NCBI RefSeq assembly: GCF_023516505.1 | Contig: NZ_JAMGBB010000001.1 | Coordinates: 1,860,001-1,924,000, forward strand | Length of the DNA stretch: 64,000 nt | Reading direction: 5' to 3' | DNA from: Sphingomonas brevis | GTDB taxonomy: Bacteria > Pseudomonadota > Alphaproteobacteria > Sphingomonadales > Sphingomonadaceae | Part shown: positions 29,011 to 37,911 of the stretch, in pieces | Numbering within the stretch: position 1 is the stretch's first letter | Layout: each line of letters begins with the position of its first letter | The notes under the pieces: generated by a model | The model's input: the letters and a program-made list of their open reading frames with translations, nothing else | Told to the model about the DNA's origin: nothing | The model's database searches: none | Position numbers and translations under genes: made by a program

Positions 29011-30569
29011 CAGCGCACCAGGTACGGCGAGTCGCGCCGTATGATTTGGGCCGCATTGCCGCCTGGAGTGACTTCTCCGATCACTTCCAGGTAGATTTCG
29101 TTGCCGCTGTCGCCATTCCCGCGGCCCGGATTGGCCACGCCAGGCTCGACCAGGAACATGTCGACCCATGCCCCGATCTGGACCGGCGTCGATGCGCCAT
29201 GCAATGACCCGCAGTTGCCGCCAACGGCGACCTGGAGCACGCGGCGATCGCGAGACGGATCGGGAACTGTGGCATTGCACACCGGCGAGCCCCTCTGCCG
29301 ATCAGTACCAGTAGTATCGTTAGGAATACTATTGTTCGTGATTTCCCACAGATAGGTTTCGTAGCGCGTCCAGGTCGCGGCGTCAGCCGGCGGAGTAACC
29401 CCCGCGTGATTCTTGGCCCAATAGTCGCCGCGCGCCCAGACGCCGTCGCCAAAGCGTGGATTGGCGCCAGGGCAAGTCGAGCCGTAGCTGGTGTAATGGC
29501 AATTGTCCCGGGGCAAGCCCATGGCCTGAATCGTCTGGCCTGCCGTTTGAAACTGCCGCATCGGGTCGGCACCGGCTGCCTGTACCGGTCTGAATCTATT
29601 AGCGGCCGGCACCAGATGCCAGGCGTCGTTGCCATTGTTGTGGCTAGTCCGGGTACCACACCCGCTACCGGACGTCTTGACGAGGTCCTTTGTCACATTC
29701 AGGGCTGGCGGACATGCGCTGCCTAGGCATGGCGCAAGCGCCACTCCGGCGCCATTGCTGATGTCGTAAATGTCGAACCTGGTATTGATCGCGACAATCG
29801 CTGGCGTCGGCGCGCCCGAGCTGACCGATTGCGGGCCTTCAATCTGCTGGCACTGGAACACCGGGTTCTGGAAGGCGAGGCCGATCTGGGTCGAATTGGC
29901 GTCCTGTGGCCCGATATAACCGAAGTCGCCGGGCGCCCAATTGGGACCGCTGTTCGAAACCGCCCTGATTCCATGACCCCTCAGCGCGTTCCAATCCGAC
30001 ACTCCGCCGGTCGGAGGGCAAATCATCAGCGGCGGCACCTTGCATATGGCAGTGCCCAGGCCGGCAACCGCCTGTGCCCTCATATCGCCAGAAGAAAGCG
30101 CTCCTACGACCGGCGTGAGCGCATAATTGGCTCGTCTCGTGTCAACCGCGACCTGCACGAAATTGGCATCGGCCATCGTCGTCGCCGGCACAGTCGCCAG
30201 CTTGTCCTGGAAAAAGCGGATGCTCGCATCCGGATTGTCCGTGATCACGGTATCGGACGTGCACACATTTGAATCGGCAATGGTTACCGCCAGGCCGCCG
30301 CTATCATTGGCCATCACTGTCTGGTTGGTCACAAGCAAGCGCGCCGCCGCGACGGCCCTGGAGCAAGCCGCGGATTCGCCATCCAGCTGGCTGGCAGCCG
30401 CTAGGGCCGCCTGGTCCGCGGCGTTCTGCAATTCGGTGTCGAGGCCGGCCATGTGCGCATAATCGAACGCAATTCCGCCGACGCCAATCAGCGCGAACAG
30501 GGATAGCGCAACCGTCGGCGCAACCGCCGCCTGCTTATCGCTCCATATCCGGAAGAGACGCCGATTCAT
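29010..30569 (-). CDS. tadG: TadG-family pilus assembly protein
   Basis: A 519-residue protein with one N-terminal helix in the Tad/TadG context: VALSLFALIGVGGIAFDYAHM, then DTELQNAADQAALAAASQL, the marked TadG_N motif. The long periplasmic region has several cysteines, Asn/Gly-rich loops and no clear von Willebrand A motif. The family is linked to anchoring or stabilising the pilus. Last of the large genes before two tadE-like genes. Confidence 0.88.
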   Translation of the reverse strand: MNRRLFRIWSDKQAAVAPTVALSLFALIGVGGIAFDYAHMAGLDTELQNAADQAALAAASQLDGESAACSRAVAAARLLVTNQTVMANDSGGLAVTIADSNVCTSDTVITDNPDASIRFFQDKLATVPATTMADANFVQVAVDTRRANYALTPVVGALSSGDMRAQAVAGLGTAICKVPPLMICPPTGGVSDWNALRGHGIRAVSNSGPNWAPGDFGYIGPQDANSTQIGLAFQNPVFQCQQIEGPQSVSSGAPTPAIVAINTRFDIYDISNGAGVALAPCLGSACPPALNVTKDLVKTSGSGCGTRTSHNNGNDAWHLVPAANRFRPVQAAGADPMRQFQTAGQTIQAMGLPRDNCHYTSYGSTCPGANPRFGDGVWARGDYWAKNHAGVTPPADAATWTRYETYLWEITNNSIPNDTTGTDRQRGSPVCNATVPDPSRDRRVLQVAVGGNCGSLHGASTPVQIGAWVDMFLVEPGVANPGRGNGDSGNEIYLEVIGEVTPGGNAAQIIRRDSPYLVR

Positions 30570-30581
30570 GCCTTACCATCC

Positions 30582-30899
30582 TCAGCTTCCCGGAGCGTTT
30601 CCACCGCCGGCGCCGCTGCCGCCGCTGCCGCTGCCGACGCCACCGCCGCTGCCGGCGCTCTCGCGCCGGAGTGCCTTGGTTGTTCCTTTGCGATAACGTT
30701 CTGTTGCCTTCTGCGCCTTTTCGCCATTGTCGCCCGGCTGCGCGCCATCCGCCGGGTAAACCGGATCAGGATTGATGGTCTGGATGGCCATGTCGTATCG
30801 ATGAGCCTCGCCGAAGCCGGGATCGACCGGGGCGCAGCCCGCCGCCGCGAACAGCGCCGCACCGGCCGAAATCAGCATCGCCTTAGAACGCATGGCCAT
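30582..30899 (-). CDS. Short lipoprotein at the CpaD position
   Basis: A 105-residue protein with a lipobox-like FAAAGC at about residues 15-20, the segment EAHRYDMAIQTINPDPVYP, and a C-terminal tail of Gly/Ser/Ala repeats. It overlaps the end of cpaC by 17 bases. The position and lipoprotein nature match CpaD/TadO pilotins, but it is about half their length and its glycine-rich end is of low complexity. The alternative start is ATG 30893. I infer a reduced CpaD-like role. Confidence 0.75.
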   Translation of the reverse strand: MAMRSKAMLISAGAALFAAAGCAPVDPGFGEAHRYDMAIQTINPDPVYPADGAQPGDNGEKAQKATERYRKGTTKALRRESAGSGGGVGSGSGGSGAGGGNAPGS

Positions 30900-32451
30900 A
30901 GTCTTTCTCCAGCTTGGAGGGATCGAGCGCCGCCATTCCCCCTGGCGCCGGCGCCGGCGATGTCTCACCGATCGGGCGGCCGGCAGGTGACGGCTGAGTC
31001 GGCGCCAACGGATTGACCCCAACGCCCGTGTCGGGACGGCCGAGCAGGAACAGGTCGACCTCGTCCGGCGCTGTTGCGCGATCGGTCGGCACCTTCATCG
31101 CCGCCGCCCGGACCGGCTTGACCAGCCGCGGCGTGACGATGATGACAAGTTCCGTCTCTTCCTTCTGGAAGTTGGTCGAGCGGAACAGGGTGCCGATGAT
31201 CGGGATCGATCCGAGGACCGGGAACTGCCGAATGGTGTCCTGGAAGTCCCTGCGGATCAGGCCGGCCAGCGCGAAGCTCTCGCCATCGCGAAGCTCGACC
31301 GTCGTATGGGCGCGGCGGGTCTGTAGGCCCGGTATGCGGAGGTTGTTGACGACGACCGATGCCGAAGCGTCGATCGAGCTCACTTCAGGCGCCACCTCCA
31401 GGTTGATCACGCCGTCGGCAAGCACCGTCGGCGTGAACGCCAGGCTGACGCCGAATTGCTTGAACTGAACCGAGATTGCGCTGTCGCCGCCGCTGTTCCC
31501 ACTCTGTGCGACAGGAATGGGGAATTCCCCGCCGGCGAGGAAGCTGGCGGTTTCACCCGACAAGGCAACCAGCGTCGGCTCGGCCAGGGTGGTGACAACA
31601 CCTTTGCGCTCCAGCGCGTTGAACGCGACGTCAAAGTTCAATCCGGCGATCTTGAACATCCGTGTCAGGATGCCGAAGCTGTCGACAATCGAGCCCAATG
31701 ACAACGTCGGCGCATTGGGTGTGGTAGTCGTCGTGACGTCACCCGTCACCGGATCGGTCGACACGGTGGTCGTGCTGCCGAGCGAGCCGGACAGGCTTGC
31801 GCCGCCGCCGATCGCGCCCTGAAAGCCGTGGCTGCCGCTGCCTTCGACAAATGAGCTGAACCCCAGATCCTTGAGCGCGCCGCGCTTGATCTCGGAGAAG
31901 CGGACCTCGAGCATCACCTGCTGGGCCGATCCGATCGACAAGAGGTTGATGACCTTGCCCGGCGCATAGGTTTCGGCCAGCTGAACCGCGCGATCCGCCG
32001 CCGGCCCTGAGCTGACGATGCCTTCCAGCACAACCGAATCATTGGCGATGCGCGCGCCTACCTGGTCGCCCGGCATCAATTCGGACAATTGCCGCTTCAG
32101 CCCGATGACGTCCGGCCCGACCGCAATGTCGACCACCGCGATCAGCATGTTGCGCCGGTCATAGAGGGTGAGGCTGGTGGTCCCCATCTTCTTGCCGAGC
32201 ACATAGATTGACTGGTCCGACAGCGGCAGCACGTCGGCGATGTCGGGATTGCCGATCAGCGCCTTGGCGAACGGCCGGTCGGAGCGCAGCACCTGGCTCT
32301 TGTTGACCGGCACCGCCAGCTCGCCGGCGCGAACGCCGTCGGATTCGCTGACCGAGATCTGTGCCGCGGCCGGAACGGCGGCCGCGAAGGCTGCCGCGCT
32401 ACAAGCGATGGCCGCGCCAAGCGCCGCCCTTGTCAAAGTCCTATTGAGCAT
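30883..32451 (-). CDS. cpaC: Tad pilus outer-membrane secretin CpaC/RcpA
   Basis: A 522-residue protein with a signal peptide (ending PAAAQ). The N-terminal pilus-formation domain has LRSDRPFAKALIGNPDIADVLP, then a BON-like segment (GARIANDSVVLEGIV). The secretin core has VMLEVRFSEI, VTTLAEPTLVALSGETASFLAGGEFPIP (in two adjoining blocks) and the C-terminal PVLGSIPIIGTLFRSTNF with ELVIIVTPRLV. ATG 32451 is preceded by GGGG and overlaps cpaB by 11 bases. Confidence 0.95.
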   Translation of the reverse strand: MLNRTLTRAALGAAIACSAAAFAAAVPAAAQISVSESDGVRAGELAVPVNKSQVLRSDRPFAKALIGNPDIADVLPLSDQSIYVLGKKMGTTSLTLYDRRNMLIAVVDIAVGPDVIGLKRQLSELMPGDQVGARIANDSVVLEGIVSSGPAADRAVQLAETYAPGKVINLLSIGSAQQVMLEVRFSEIKRGALKDLGFSSFVEGSGSHGFQGAIGGGASLSGSLGSTTTVSTDPVTGDVTTTTTPNAPTLSLGSIVDSFGILTRMFKIAGLNFDVAFNALERKGVVTTLAEPTLVALSGETASFLAGGEFPIPVAQSGNSGGDSAISVQFKQFGVSLAFTPTVLADGVINLEVAPEVSSIDASASVVVNNLRIPGLQTRRAHTTVELRDGESFALAGLIRRDFQDTIRQFPVLGSIPIIGTLFRSTNFQKEETELVIIVTPRLVKPVRAAAMKVPTDRATAPDEVDLFLLGRPDTGVGVNPLAPTQPSPAGRPIGETSPAPAPGGMAALDPSKLEKDYGHAF

Positions 32452-33379
32452 AGCCCCCCACCTCATAGTCCTTCGTGTCGGTTCCCCGTGTGACGCTGAT
32501 CGTCGACGTGTCCTTGACTGCCTGAACCGCGCGCTGAACGACCGGCGGGCGCGGGCGGCTGACCCGCACGGCCGGAGCCGGTCTGGCCGGCGCAGTGGCC
32601 GAGTTCATCGCCGGACCCGCGCCAGGCGGCAGCGATCCGTAATAGGAATAGCGCAAGTCGTTGAGGCTGACCGTCTCGACTTTCGGAATATTCTGCTCTT
32701 CGCCCGGCTTGCGCAGCGCCAGGCTGAGCTGGCCCAGCTGCTGGCCTAGCACCAGCTTCTGGGCGTCGAGCGGATTGACCTCCAAAGTGGTCGAATTGGT
32801 CGGGCTCGGCTTGCCGTCGGCACCCGCCGTTTGGGTTCCCATCGCGATCACCCGGACATTCTGGAGAAGCACGTCGGTGACCTGCTCGCCCGAACCATTG
32901 CCGTTGATCGGCGTGCGAGTGATCAGCACGTCGACCGTGTCGTTGGGTTTGACGAAGCCAGCCACGCCGGACACGTCATTGATCCGGACGGTCAGCGCGC
33001 GCATCCCGTCGGGCAGCAGCGCGGCGATCGAGGCGCCCTGCCCGGCGCCCGTGAGGTCCGCCGCAAGCAGCGGCTGGTTGACCAGGATCGGACGCAGCGC
33101 GACGCGGCGCTTGCCCGCCGGCAACAGCTCCGCCATCGACCGGTACGACCCAGGCGGCAGGCTTGCCGCGGGATATTGGACAAATTTGACCCGGTCCGGC
33201 GTGACGTCGGTGCCATAGGCCAAGGGCATCGAGGCGACCGCGATGCGCACCATGCCGCCCTGCGGCAGCTGCGAGCTGATCTGCCTCTCACGGCCGCTCA
33301 AATAAGAGTTGGCGATAAGGACGGCGACCAGCCCCAATACCAGGGCGATGCCGAGCGCAATAAGAGTCTGCCGTTTCAC
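32441..33379 (-). CDS. cpaB: Tad pilus assembly protein CpaB/RcpC
   Basis: A 312-residue protein with an N-terminal helix, an SAF domain (VASMPLAYGTDVTPDRVKFVQYP) and the CpaB motif MRALTVRINDVSGVAGFVKPNDTVDVLIT with VLLQNVRVIAMG. A Pro/Ala/Arg-rich C-terminal tail follows. CpaB is periplasmic and works with the CpaC secretin. It is the first gene after the flp pilin and its hairpin. Confidence 0.94.
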   Translation of the reverse strand: MKRQTLIALGIALVLGLVAVLIANSYLSGRERQISSQLPQGGMVRIAVASMPLAYGTDVTPDRVKFVQYPAASLPPGSYRSMAELLPAGKRRVALRPILVNQPLLAADLTGAGQGASIAALLPDGMRALTVRINDVSGVAGFVKPNDTVDVLITRTPINGNGSGEQVTDVLLQNVRVIAMGTQTAGADGKPSPTNSTTLEVNPLDAQKLVLGQQLGQLSLALRKPGEEQNIPKVETVSLNDLRYSYYGSLPPGAGPAMNSATAPARPAPAVRVSRPRPPVVQRAVQAVKDTSTISVTRGTDTKDYEVGGYAQ

Positions 33380-33453
33380 AGCCTGGTCCCCCGCTATCGA
33401 AGGCTACGCAAACAATACGCTATTTCGTCCAGCCCACCCAGACGAAAGTACAA

Positions 33454-33481
33454 GGGCGGCCACACCGAAGCGTGGCCGCCC
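33454..33481 (-). terminator. Stable hairpin between flp and cpaB
   Basis: A perfect 10-bp inverted repeat, GGGCGGCCAC and GTGGCCGCCC, with an 8-base loop, lies eight bases after the flp stop. On the - strand it is followed by TTGTACTTT, a weak U-rich tail. It probably acts as a partial terminator or 3'-end stabiliser so that flp mRNA exceeds cpaB mRNA. Confidence 0.65.
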
Positions 33482-33488
33482 AACTCAC

Positions 33489-33686
33489 TTAGCAGTCAGC
33501 GTTCGGCGAACCGACGGTGCCCGGATCGTTGATGCACGAAGCAGCATCGTCCATGGCATTGCCAATGGCCTGGCTGAGGCCGAGCGCCGCGATGGCAATG
33601 ACCGCGCCGATAATGGCAAGGATCAGCGCATATTCGGCGGCCGACGCGCCACGATCGTCGCGCAGCATGTTGATGAAAGTCTTCAT
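33489..33686 (-). CDS. flp: Flp/Fap-type major pilin
   Basis: A 65-residue prepilin. A short basic leader ends RDDRG, followed by ASAAEYALILAIIGAVIAIAAL, the Flp signature with Glu at +5 and Tyr at +6 after the expected cleavage. A short C-terminus carries two cysteines (ASCIND and the final NADC). ATG 33686 is preceded by GGGGACGG. It is the first gene of the tad operon and presumably the most abundant product. Confidence 0.95.
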   Translation of the reverse strand: MKTFINMLRDDRGASAAEYALILAIIGAVIAIAALGLSQAIGNAMDDAASCINDPGTVGSPNADC

Positions 33687-34129
33687 TATCCGTCCCCTAT
33701 CAAGTTGATCCCCCCGTCCCAGTGGGACGAATGAGATGTGTCGCACGCCAGGGGAGGCGGACTGATTTGGACTGGCAGGACGCCGATACGCGACAACCCC
33801 CGCAATCAAAATTCCACGGCCCCCCAGCCGCTTGACCCCCAAAGCCTCTGCCTGCCTTAACTTTTTGTCAAGCATGACTGTTTAACCCAGATTAACAGCA
33901 TTTGCTGGCTAAACTGCGTGGATGACTGGCCGAAAACTGCCATTTCTGGGGATGTTGTGACTTATCCACAGCGGTGGATCATTACACCGCCGGAGTCTCG
34001 AAACTGGACAGACTCCGTTCCCGGGATCACTGATTATCGAAAGTTAAGGGGTTGGAGGAGCCAGGCGAATGGCTTTCAGGCTTCGATTCGCCTCCCGAGT
34101 CGCGGCGCCGGCGCGCCGGAATTAGCAGC
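33687..34129. promoter_or_regulatory. Regulatory region upstream of flp
   Basis: A 443-bp non-coding stretch. It holds a 15-bp perfect palindrome CGTCCCA-G-TGGGACG (33715-33729), 28 bases before the flp start. A TTGACA on the - strand (33866-33871) is a possible -35 but without a convincing -10. A DnaA-box-like 9-mer (33962-33970) is also present. No convincing gene was seen; a short forward frame (33918-34133) looks non-coding. Confidence 0.5.
33962..33970 (+). promoter_or_regulatory. Single DnaA-box-like site
   Basis: The 9-mer TTATCCACA matches the strongest DnaA-box consensus exactly, within the AT-richer stretch upstream of flp. It is single, with no cluster or AT-rich unwinding element beside it, so an origin is unlikely. 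DnaA can also regulate genes; chance is possible too. Confidence 0.3.
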
Positions 34130-34930
34130 TTAGGCCTCGACGCGGTGGCGGAAGGTCACGTTCACCCGCTTCGACAGCAGCAGGTAGGGTAGCCACAGGC
34201 AGACGCTGATGAGGACTTTCTTGACGTTGCCGTCGAGCAGGGTGTGCAGCGCGTCGGCCACTGGTCCCGGCAACCCTTCGGTTCCGGCCACGACGCGGGC
34301 AATGCCGAGCTGCATCGTAATGTCGATCGCCCAGATCGCCACCAGCAGGCGCGGGAACAAGGGTACCCGGCGCAGTGCGGCGACGAAGGCGATGGTATAG
34401 AGGCTGGTCAGCAGCACGACGTCCAACGTCATCATGAAGTGCAGCGTCGACAACCAGGCCGGGATCGTCCCGCTCAGTGCCGGGATCGACGCCAGATATT
34501 CCAGCGCCCGCACCGGGACGTTGAGCAGCATTCCTACCAGCAGCGAGACCATGATGCCGCACGATCCGTACAGCCGATGTCGCTCCGCCTCGGTCCGGCT
34601 GATCGAACGCCATTTGCCGGCGATCGCCAGCCGCGTCGTCGGCTGCGGCAACAAATGGCCGTCGCGAAACCAGATCAGCGCCAGGCCCATCGACAGCAAG
34701 GGCGCGCCGACCACCAGGACATAGGGCAGGAACGTCGAAGCATCTGGCGCGGCGTGCAGCGGACTGGACGCAATGCGGACCGCGCACCCTGCCATCGCCA
34801 GCATGAACCAGAAGGTCATGATGCGCGGCAGGCGATCCTCGATCTTCAGCAGCAGCGCGCCAGACTTGGCACGCAGCCTGCGCTGCAGGCTGAGATAGGT
34901 GGTCCGGGCTTCGGTCGAAGTGAAAGTCAT
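34130..34930 (-). CDS. DUF2569-like polytopic membrane protein
   Basis: A 266-residue protein with a soluble N-terminal segment of about 35 residues and five or six helices. The C-terminal VLISVCLWLPYLLLSKRVNVTF resembles the conserved end of DUF2569 proteins (xSxRVxxTF). Function is not known. It has its own transcript start, about 70 bases from the next gene, and an overlapping larger frame (34122-34994) is only a shadow. Confidence 0.65.
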   Translation of the reverse strand: MTFTSTEARTTYLSLQRRLRAKSGALLLKIEDRLPRIMTFWFMLAMAGCAVRIASSPLHAAPDASTFLPYVLVVGAPLLSMGLALIWFRDGHLLPQPTTRLAIAGKWRSISRTEAERHRLYGSCGIMVSLLVGMLLNVPVRALEYLASIPALSGTIPAWLSTLHFMMTLDVVLLTSLYTIAFVAALRRVPLFPRLLVAIWAIDITMQLGIARVVAGTEGLPGPVADALHTLLDGNVKKVLISVCLWLPYLLLSKRVNVTFRHRVEA

Positions 34931-35000
34931 ATGCAGCGGGATATTCGATTAACCTTACTGCACAGTAAAAGCCTGGTTCGCCCGACCGTTCCAATCGAAC

Positions 35001-36080
35001 TTAGCTATGGATTTGATGCCGCACCGGACCGGCATCATATTTGACCTGGGCCCACAGGGCATAACCGATGATCGGCGGCATCCACCAAACACCCGCAATC
35101 GCGATCACCGGGGACAGAAACCCGAGCGCGATCGGAATCCGGTGGCGAATGGGCATGGCATGCCATTCGCTAAAAATAAGGAGGCCGAAGCCAAGACAGA
35201 CAACCGTCATGTCATAGTGGAAGCCGTAGGGCGAAATCAGGAAGGTGGCGGTGGCGGCAGTAAAGACATTGACTCTTTTAGCCAGCAGCAAGGCGCCGGC
35301 GATGGCAAAGGCAATCCATCCCCAAAACCCATATCCGATGGCGGGGGTAACCCCGGCGTGGAACCAGCGCTCCATCGCAGTCATTTTTTCTGCGTGAACG
35401 ATCAGATTCTCGAGGAAGGCGGGCCACAAGGCGAAGCCGAAGGCAGCAACGCTGGCGAGCATCAATCCGATCGTAAGCGCCACCGTTTTCCAGAACGCGC
35501 TCCACCTTCGCAGCGACAGGATGCTGAGCAGGCCGACATGCGGCTTCACGGTTAGCAAGGCGACCGCGGCCCACCGGCCCCTGAACGCCAGGAGCCACAG
35601 GCCGCCGAACGCCAAGCCGGTTTGCCCAAAGTCCACGCAGATCAATGCCGCTGGCGTCAGTATGGACAGGATTGGCGGAAACCCCTTGGGCAGACATGGC
35701 CGCGCCGCCCAATAGAAAAACGCCGCCGTCGCGACGTTCCAGGCCAGATATGCCGGGATATAGGGCAGGATCGCGAAAGGCAGGAACGCAAATAGCGCGT
35801 GAGGCGGGTAGGGAAATATCGTCGCCCGGCCGAGGTGCAGTTGATCGGCATAAAGCTGCGTCGCCGTCGCGCTGTAGATTGCTCCGGCATCGCCGGCGAT
35901 TGCTTGCTTGGCCGCAACCCAAAGTGCCGAGAAATCATATTGGTTCGCCTCACCGGTGAGGATCAGGCAAAGCGGCAGGAGCGCGCCGATGAGCCAGATC
36001 TGCAGCGCGGTCGACAGATTTGAATGCGGCCGAAGGGTCGCGGCATCGCGCAATTCGTCCGGGCTCGATTGATCCGTCAC
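35001..36080 (-). CDS. Glycosyltransferase family 87 (DUF2029-type)
   Basis: A 359-residue protein with about nine helices. QYDFSALWVAAKQAIAGDAGAIY is the family's first-loop motif with the catalytic-type Asp, followed by FPYPPHALFAFLPFAIL and VKPHVGLL; these are typical of GT87 polyprenyl-phosphate mannose/hexose-dependent transferases. GTG 36080 overlaps the upstream stop as GTGA; the frame upstream of it is antisense-like. It may add a sugar to a lipid or saccharide made with the PAP2 proteins next door. Confidence 0.82.
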   Translation of the reverse strand: MTDQSSPDELRDAATLRPHSNLSTALQIWLIGALLPLCLILTGEANQYDFSALWVAAKQAIAGDAGAIYSATATQLYADQLHLGRATIFPYPPHALFAFLPFAILPYIPAYLAWNVATAAFFYWAARPCLPKGFPPILSILTPAALICVDFGQTGLAFGGLWLLAFRGRWAAVALLTVKPHVGLLSILSLRRWSAFWKTVALTIGLMLASVAAFGFALWPAFLENLIVHAEKMTAMERWFHAGVTPAIGYGFWGWIAFAIAGALLLAKRVNVFTAATATFLISPYGFHYDMTVVCLGFGLLIFSEWHAMPIRHRIPIALGFLSPVIAIAGVWWMPPIIGYALWAQVKYDAGPVRHQIHS

Positions 36081-36313
36081 GGAAGTATGGCCCTGAAGAC
36101 GCCAAGGCCTACGGCGCCCAGGACGAAGATGACGAACAGGGCCAGGGCGGCAACGACCAGGCCGATGATGAGGCTGCTCACGCCGAAGAAAAGGGCGATG
36201 ACAATTCGCCGCCAAAGCGGCCCGGTCCGCGCCTTTTCAATTAAGGGACGGGGCAATAGGTCGGCAAAGACCTGCGCCAGCCCGATGTACAAATGCGCGA
36301 CGAAATCCCCCAT
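36077..36313 (-). CDS. Small membrane protein of unknown function
   Basis: A 78-residue protein with an amphipathic N-terminal part (VAHLYIGLAQVFADLLPRPL), a basic linker and a long hydrophobic stretch (about residues 37-75) that could form one or two helices. It is translationally coupled to the GT87 gene by GTGA, so it may be an accessory subunit. Confidence 0.65.
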   Translation of the reverse strand: MGDFVAHLYIGLAQVFADLLPRPLIEKARTGPLWRRIVIALFFGVSSLIIGLVVAALALFVIFVLGAVGLGVFRAILP

Positions 36314-36527
36314 TAGGTCAGGCTATAGCAGCCACGAGTCAATTTCGACCACCAGGCGATTCTCGCGGCTCGCGTTCATTGGCCCCGATTTCTTATTCTG
36401 CTGTTGCAATTTGGATCGCCCGAAAGTTTATGTCGACGGAGACGGCAATTGGAAATCTAAACTGGGCCCGCATTTACGTTGTCGTCGGCGGCCGATCCCC
36501 AGCTACACCGATTCCGGTCCATCTCGG

Positions 36528-37697
36528 CTACTCCGCGCCGCTTGGGATCGGCACGGGATTGAGTTCCTCCAGCGGTGCGCGGCTCAGGCGCTTGATATAC
36601 AGACGTACTGTGAACCAGCAGCCGACTGCGATGATGGACCCGATCAGTCCGTCCAGTGCATAGTGATAACCAAAGTGAACGGACCCCACAAAGATGCAGG
36701 CATAAAATACAGCGGCAAGCGCTTTTCGAATTGCGCCATTGGCAACCAGAAAGAAAATAGTAGCAGTTGCGACGTGAACGGAGGGCATAGCGGAAATTCC
36801 GCCCCCTCTAACGACGACTTTTGAGTCGAAGGCCAGTTCCAAATAGGACTGAATGAAGCGGAGGCCCCTTCCAGGAGGCAGGCTTTGGTTAATCGTTGAT
36901 CGCAGTTCTTCAAAACGATGCGCGTATGATGAGTCAACCAAATGCAGGAAAACCGGTCCAGCCGATGACCAGGCGTAAGCTCCCAGAAAACCGACTACGA
37001 ACCAGGTAAGCAGCACAACTGCAAAATACTCTGCGATAGTCTTTCGTGTGCCGTAGATCGCCACAAACGCGTTGACATAGACAAGCGCCGTCCCCCAGAC
37101 AAAGGTGTAGCACCAAGCTAATATTCGCGTCCCTGTCGGTCCAATGAACCAGTGTGTTATCCGCCACGGATCGGTGCCAAATAGCCAATGGTCGGCGTTG
37201 GCCCAGAACGCGTCCCATCTATAACCTATCAGAAACGGAATTGCGGATTTCGCAACTGTGAATCCGGTCAAAAAGAGCGGGAAAATGACTGCTGGAAGCA
37301 CCAGATGGTCGAGACGCTCTGGCAGTTGCCGCCGTAACTCTTGGAGCGGGCGATCGGCGCTACGCAACGCCATCTTGGTGGTCTCGATGAAAGCCCACAC
37401 AAGCAGTGCCAGACATGTGAACCCAACCGCAACTTCGAAATATTCGATCGCGACAAGCGACGTGTCCAACCCGGCGGCAAATGCGGCTGATAGCCCGGCC
37501 AAAGCTATCAGCCCGGTCAGTGCTAATGGTGCAAGCAGCACTTGAGCTTTTGACAATTCCCCCATGAATTCCAGAGGATGATACAATTTCTGAATTGATA
37601 CAATCGCAGGTATCAATCCTCTTTTGAACGGAAACAACGTTTTCTGTGCCATTGACTGGCTTGGAAATTGGGGTGGCTCTTGAGTCATGCTTTCCAA
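36528..37697 (-). CDS. PAP2-superfamily membrane protein (paralogue 1)
   Basis: A 389-residue polytopic protein. The C-terminal catalytic pair is SAMPSVHVATATIF (C2, with the active His) and [10 protein letters not shown] (C3, with His and Asp). Upstream are DHWLFGTDPWRITHWFIGPTG and AWSSAGPVFLHL. This is the layout of PAP2_3 / inositol-phosphorylceramide-synthase-like proteins, which transfer phosphoryl head groups. It is less GC-rich than its two paralogues downstream and 214 bases apart from them. Confidence 0.85.
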   Translation of the reverse strand: MESMTQEPPQFPSQSMAQKTLFPFKRGLIPAIVSIQKLYHPLEFMGELSKAQVLLAPLALTGLIALAGLSAAFAAGLDTSLVAIEYFEVAVGFTCLALLVWAFIETTKMALRSADRPLQELRRQLPERLDHLVLPAVIFPLFLTGFTVAKSAIPFLIGYRWDAFWANADHWLFGTDPWRITHWFIGPTGTRILAWCYTFVWGTALVYVNAFVAIYGTRKTIAEYFAVVLLTWFVVGFLGAYAWSSAGPVFLHLVDSSYAHRFEELRSTINQSLPPGRGLRFIQSYLELAFDSKVVVRGGGISAMPSVHVATATIFFLVANGAIRKALAAVFYACIFVGSVHFGYHYALDGLIGSIIAVGCWFTVRLYIKRLSRAPLEELNPVPIPSGAE

Positions 37698-37911
37698 CCC
37701 TCAAGGATTGAAGTTGACTGAATCCGACTAGAGACAACCCAGCAACTTAGCACCGTAACGACTGCCACTTGCCCCTAAGTACCAGCACGACGCCCCAGAT
37801 CACATTGCCAGCTAGCTACTAACCCGGTTCAAACTGGCAATGTACTCAACCGCCACCCACTGCGACCTCATGCTGAGGGAATTTGCCATGGAGTGCCACA
37901 GTGGGGAATCC

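Noticed and set aside
33962-33970. Replication origin
   Set aside because: A single DnaA box, with no box cluster, AT-rich element or dnaA/parAB neighbours.
34122-34994. A 290-residue reverse protein
   Set aside because: Another frame of the DUF2569-like gene, Arg-rich without helices.
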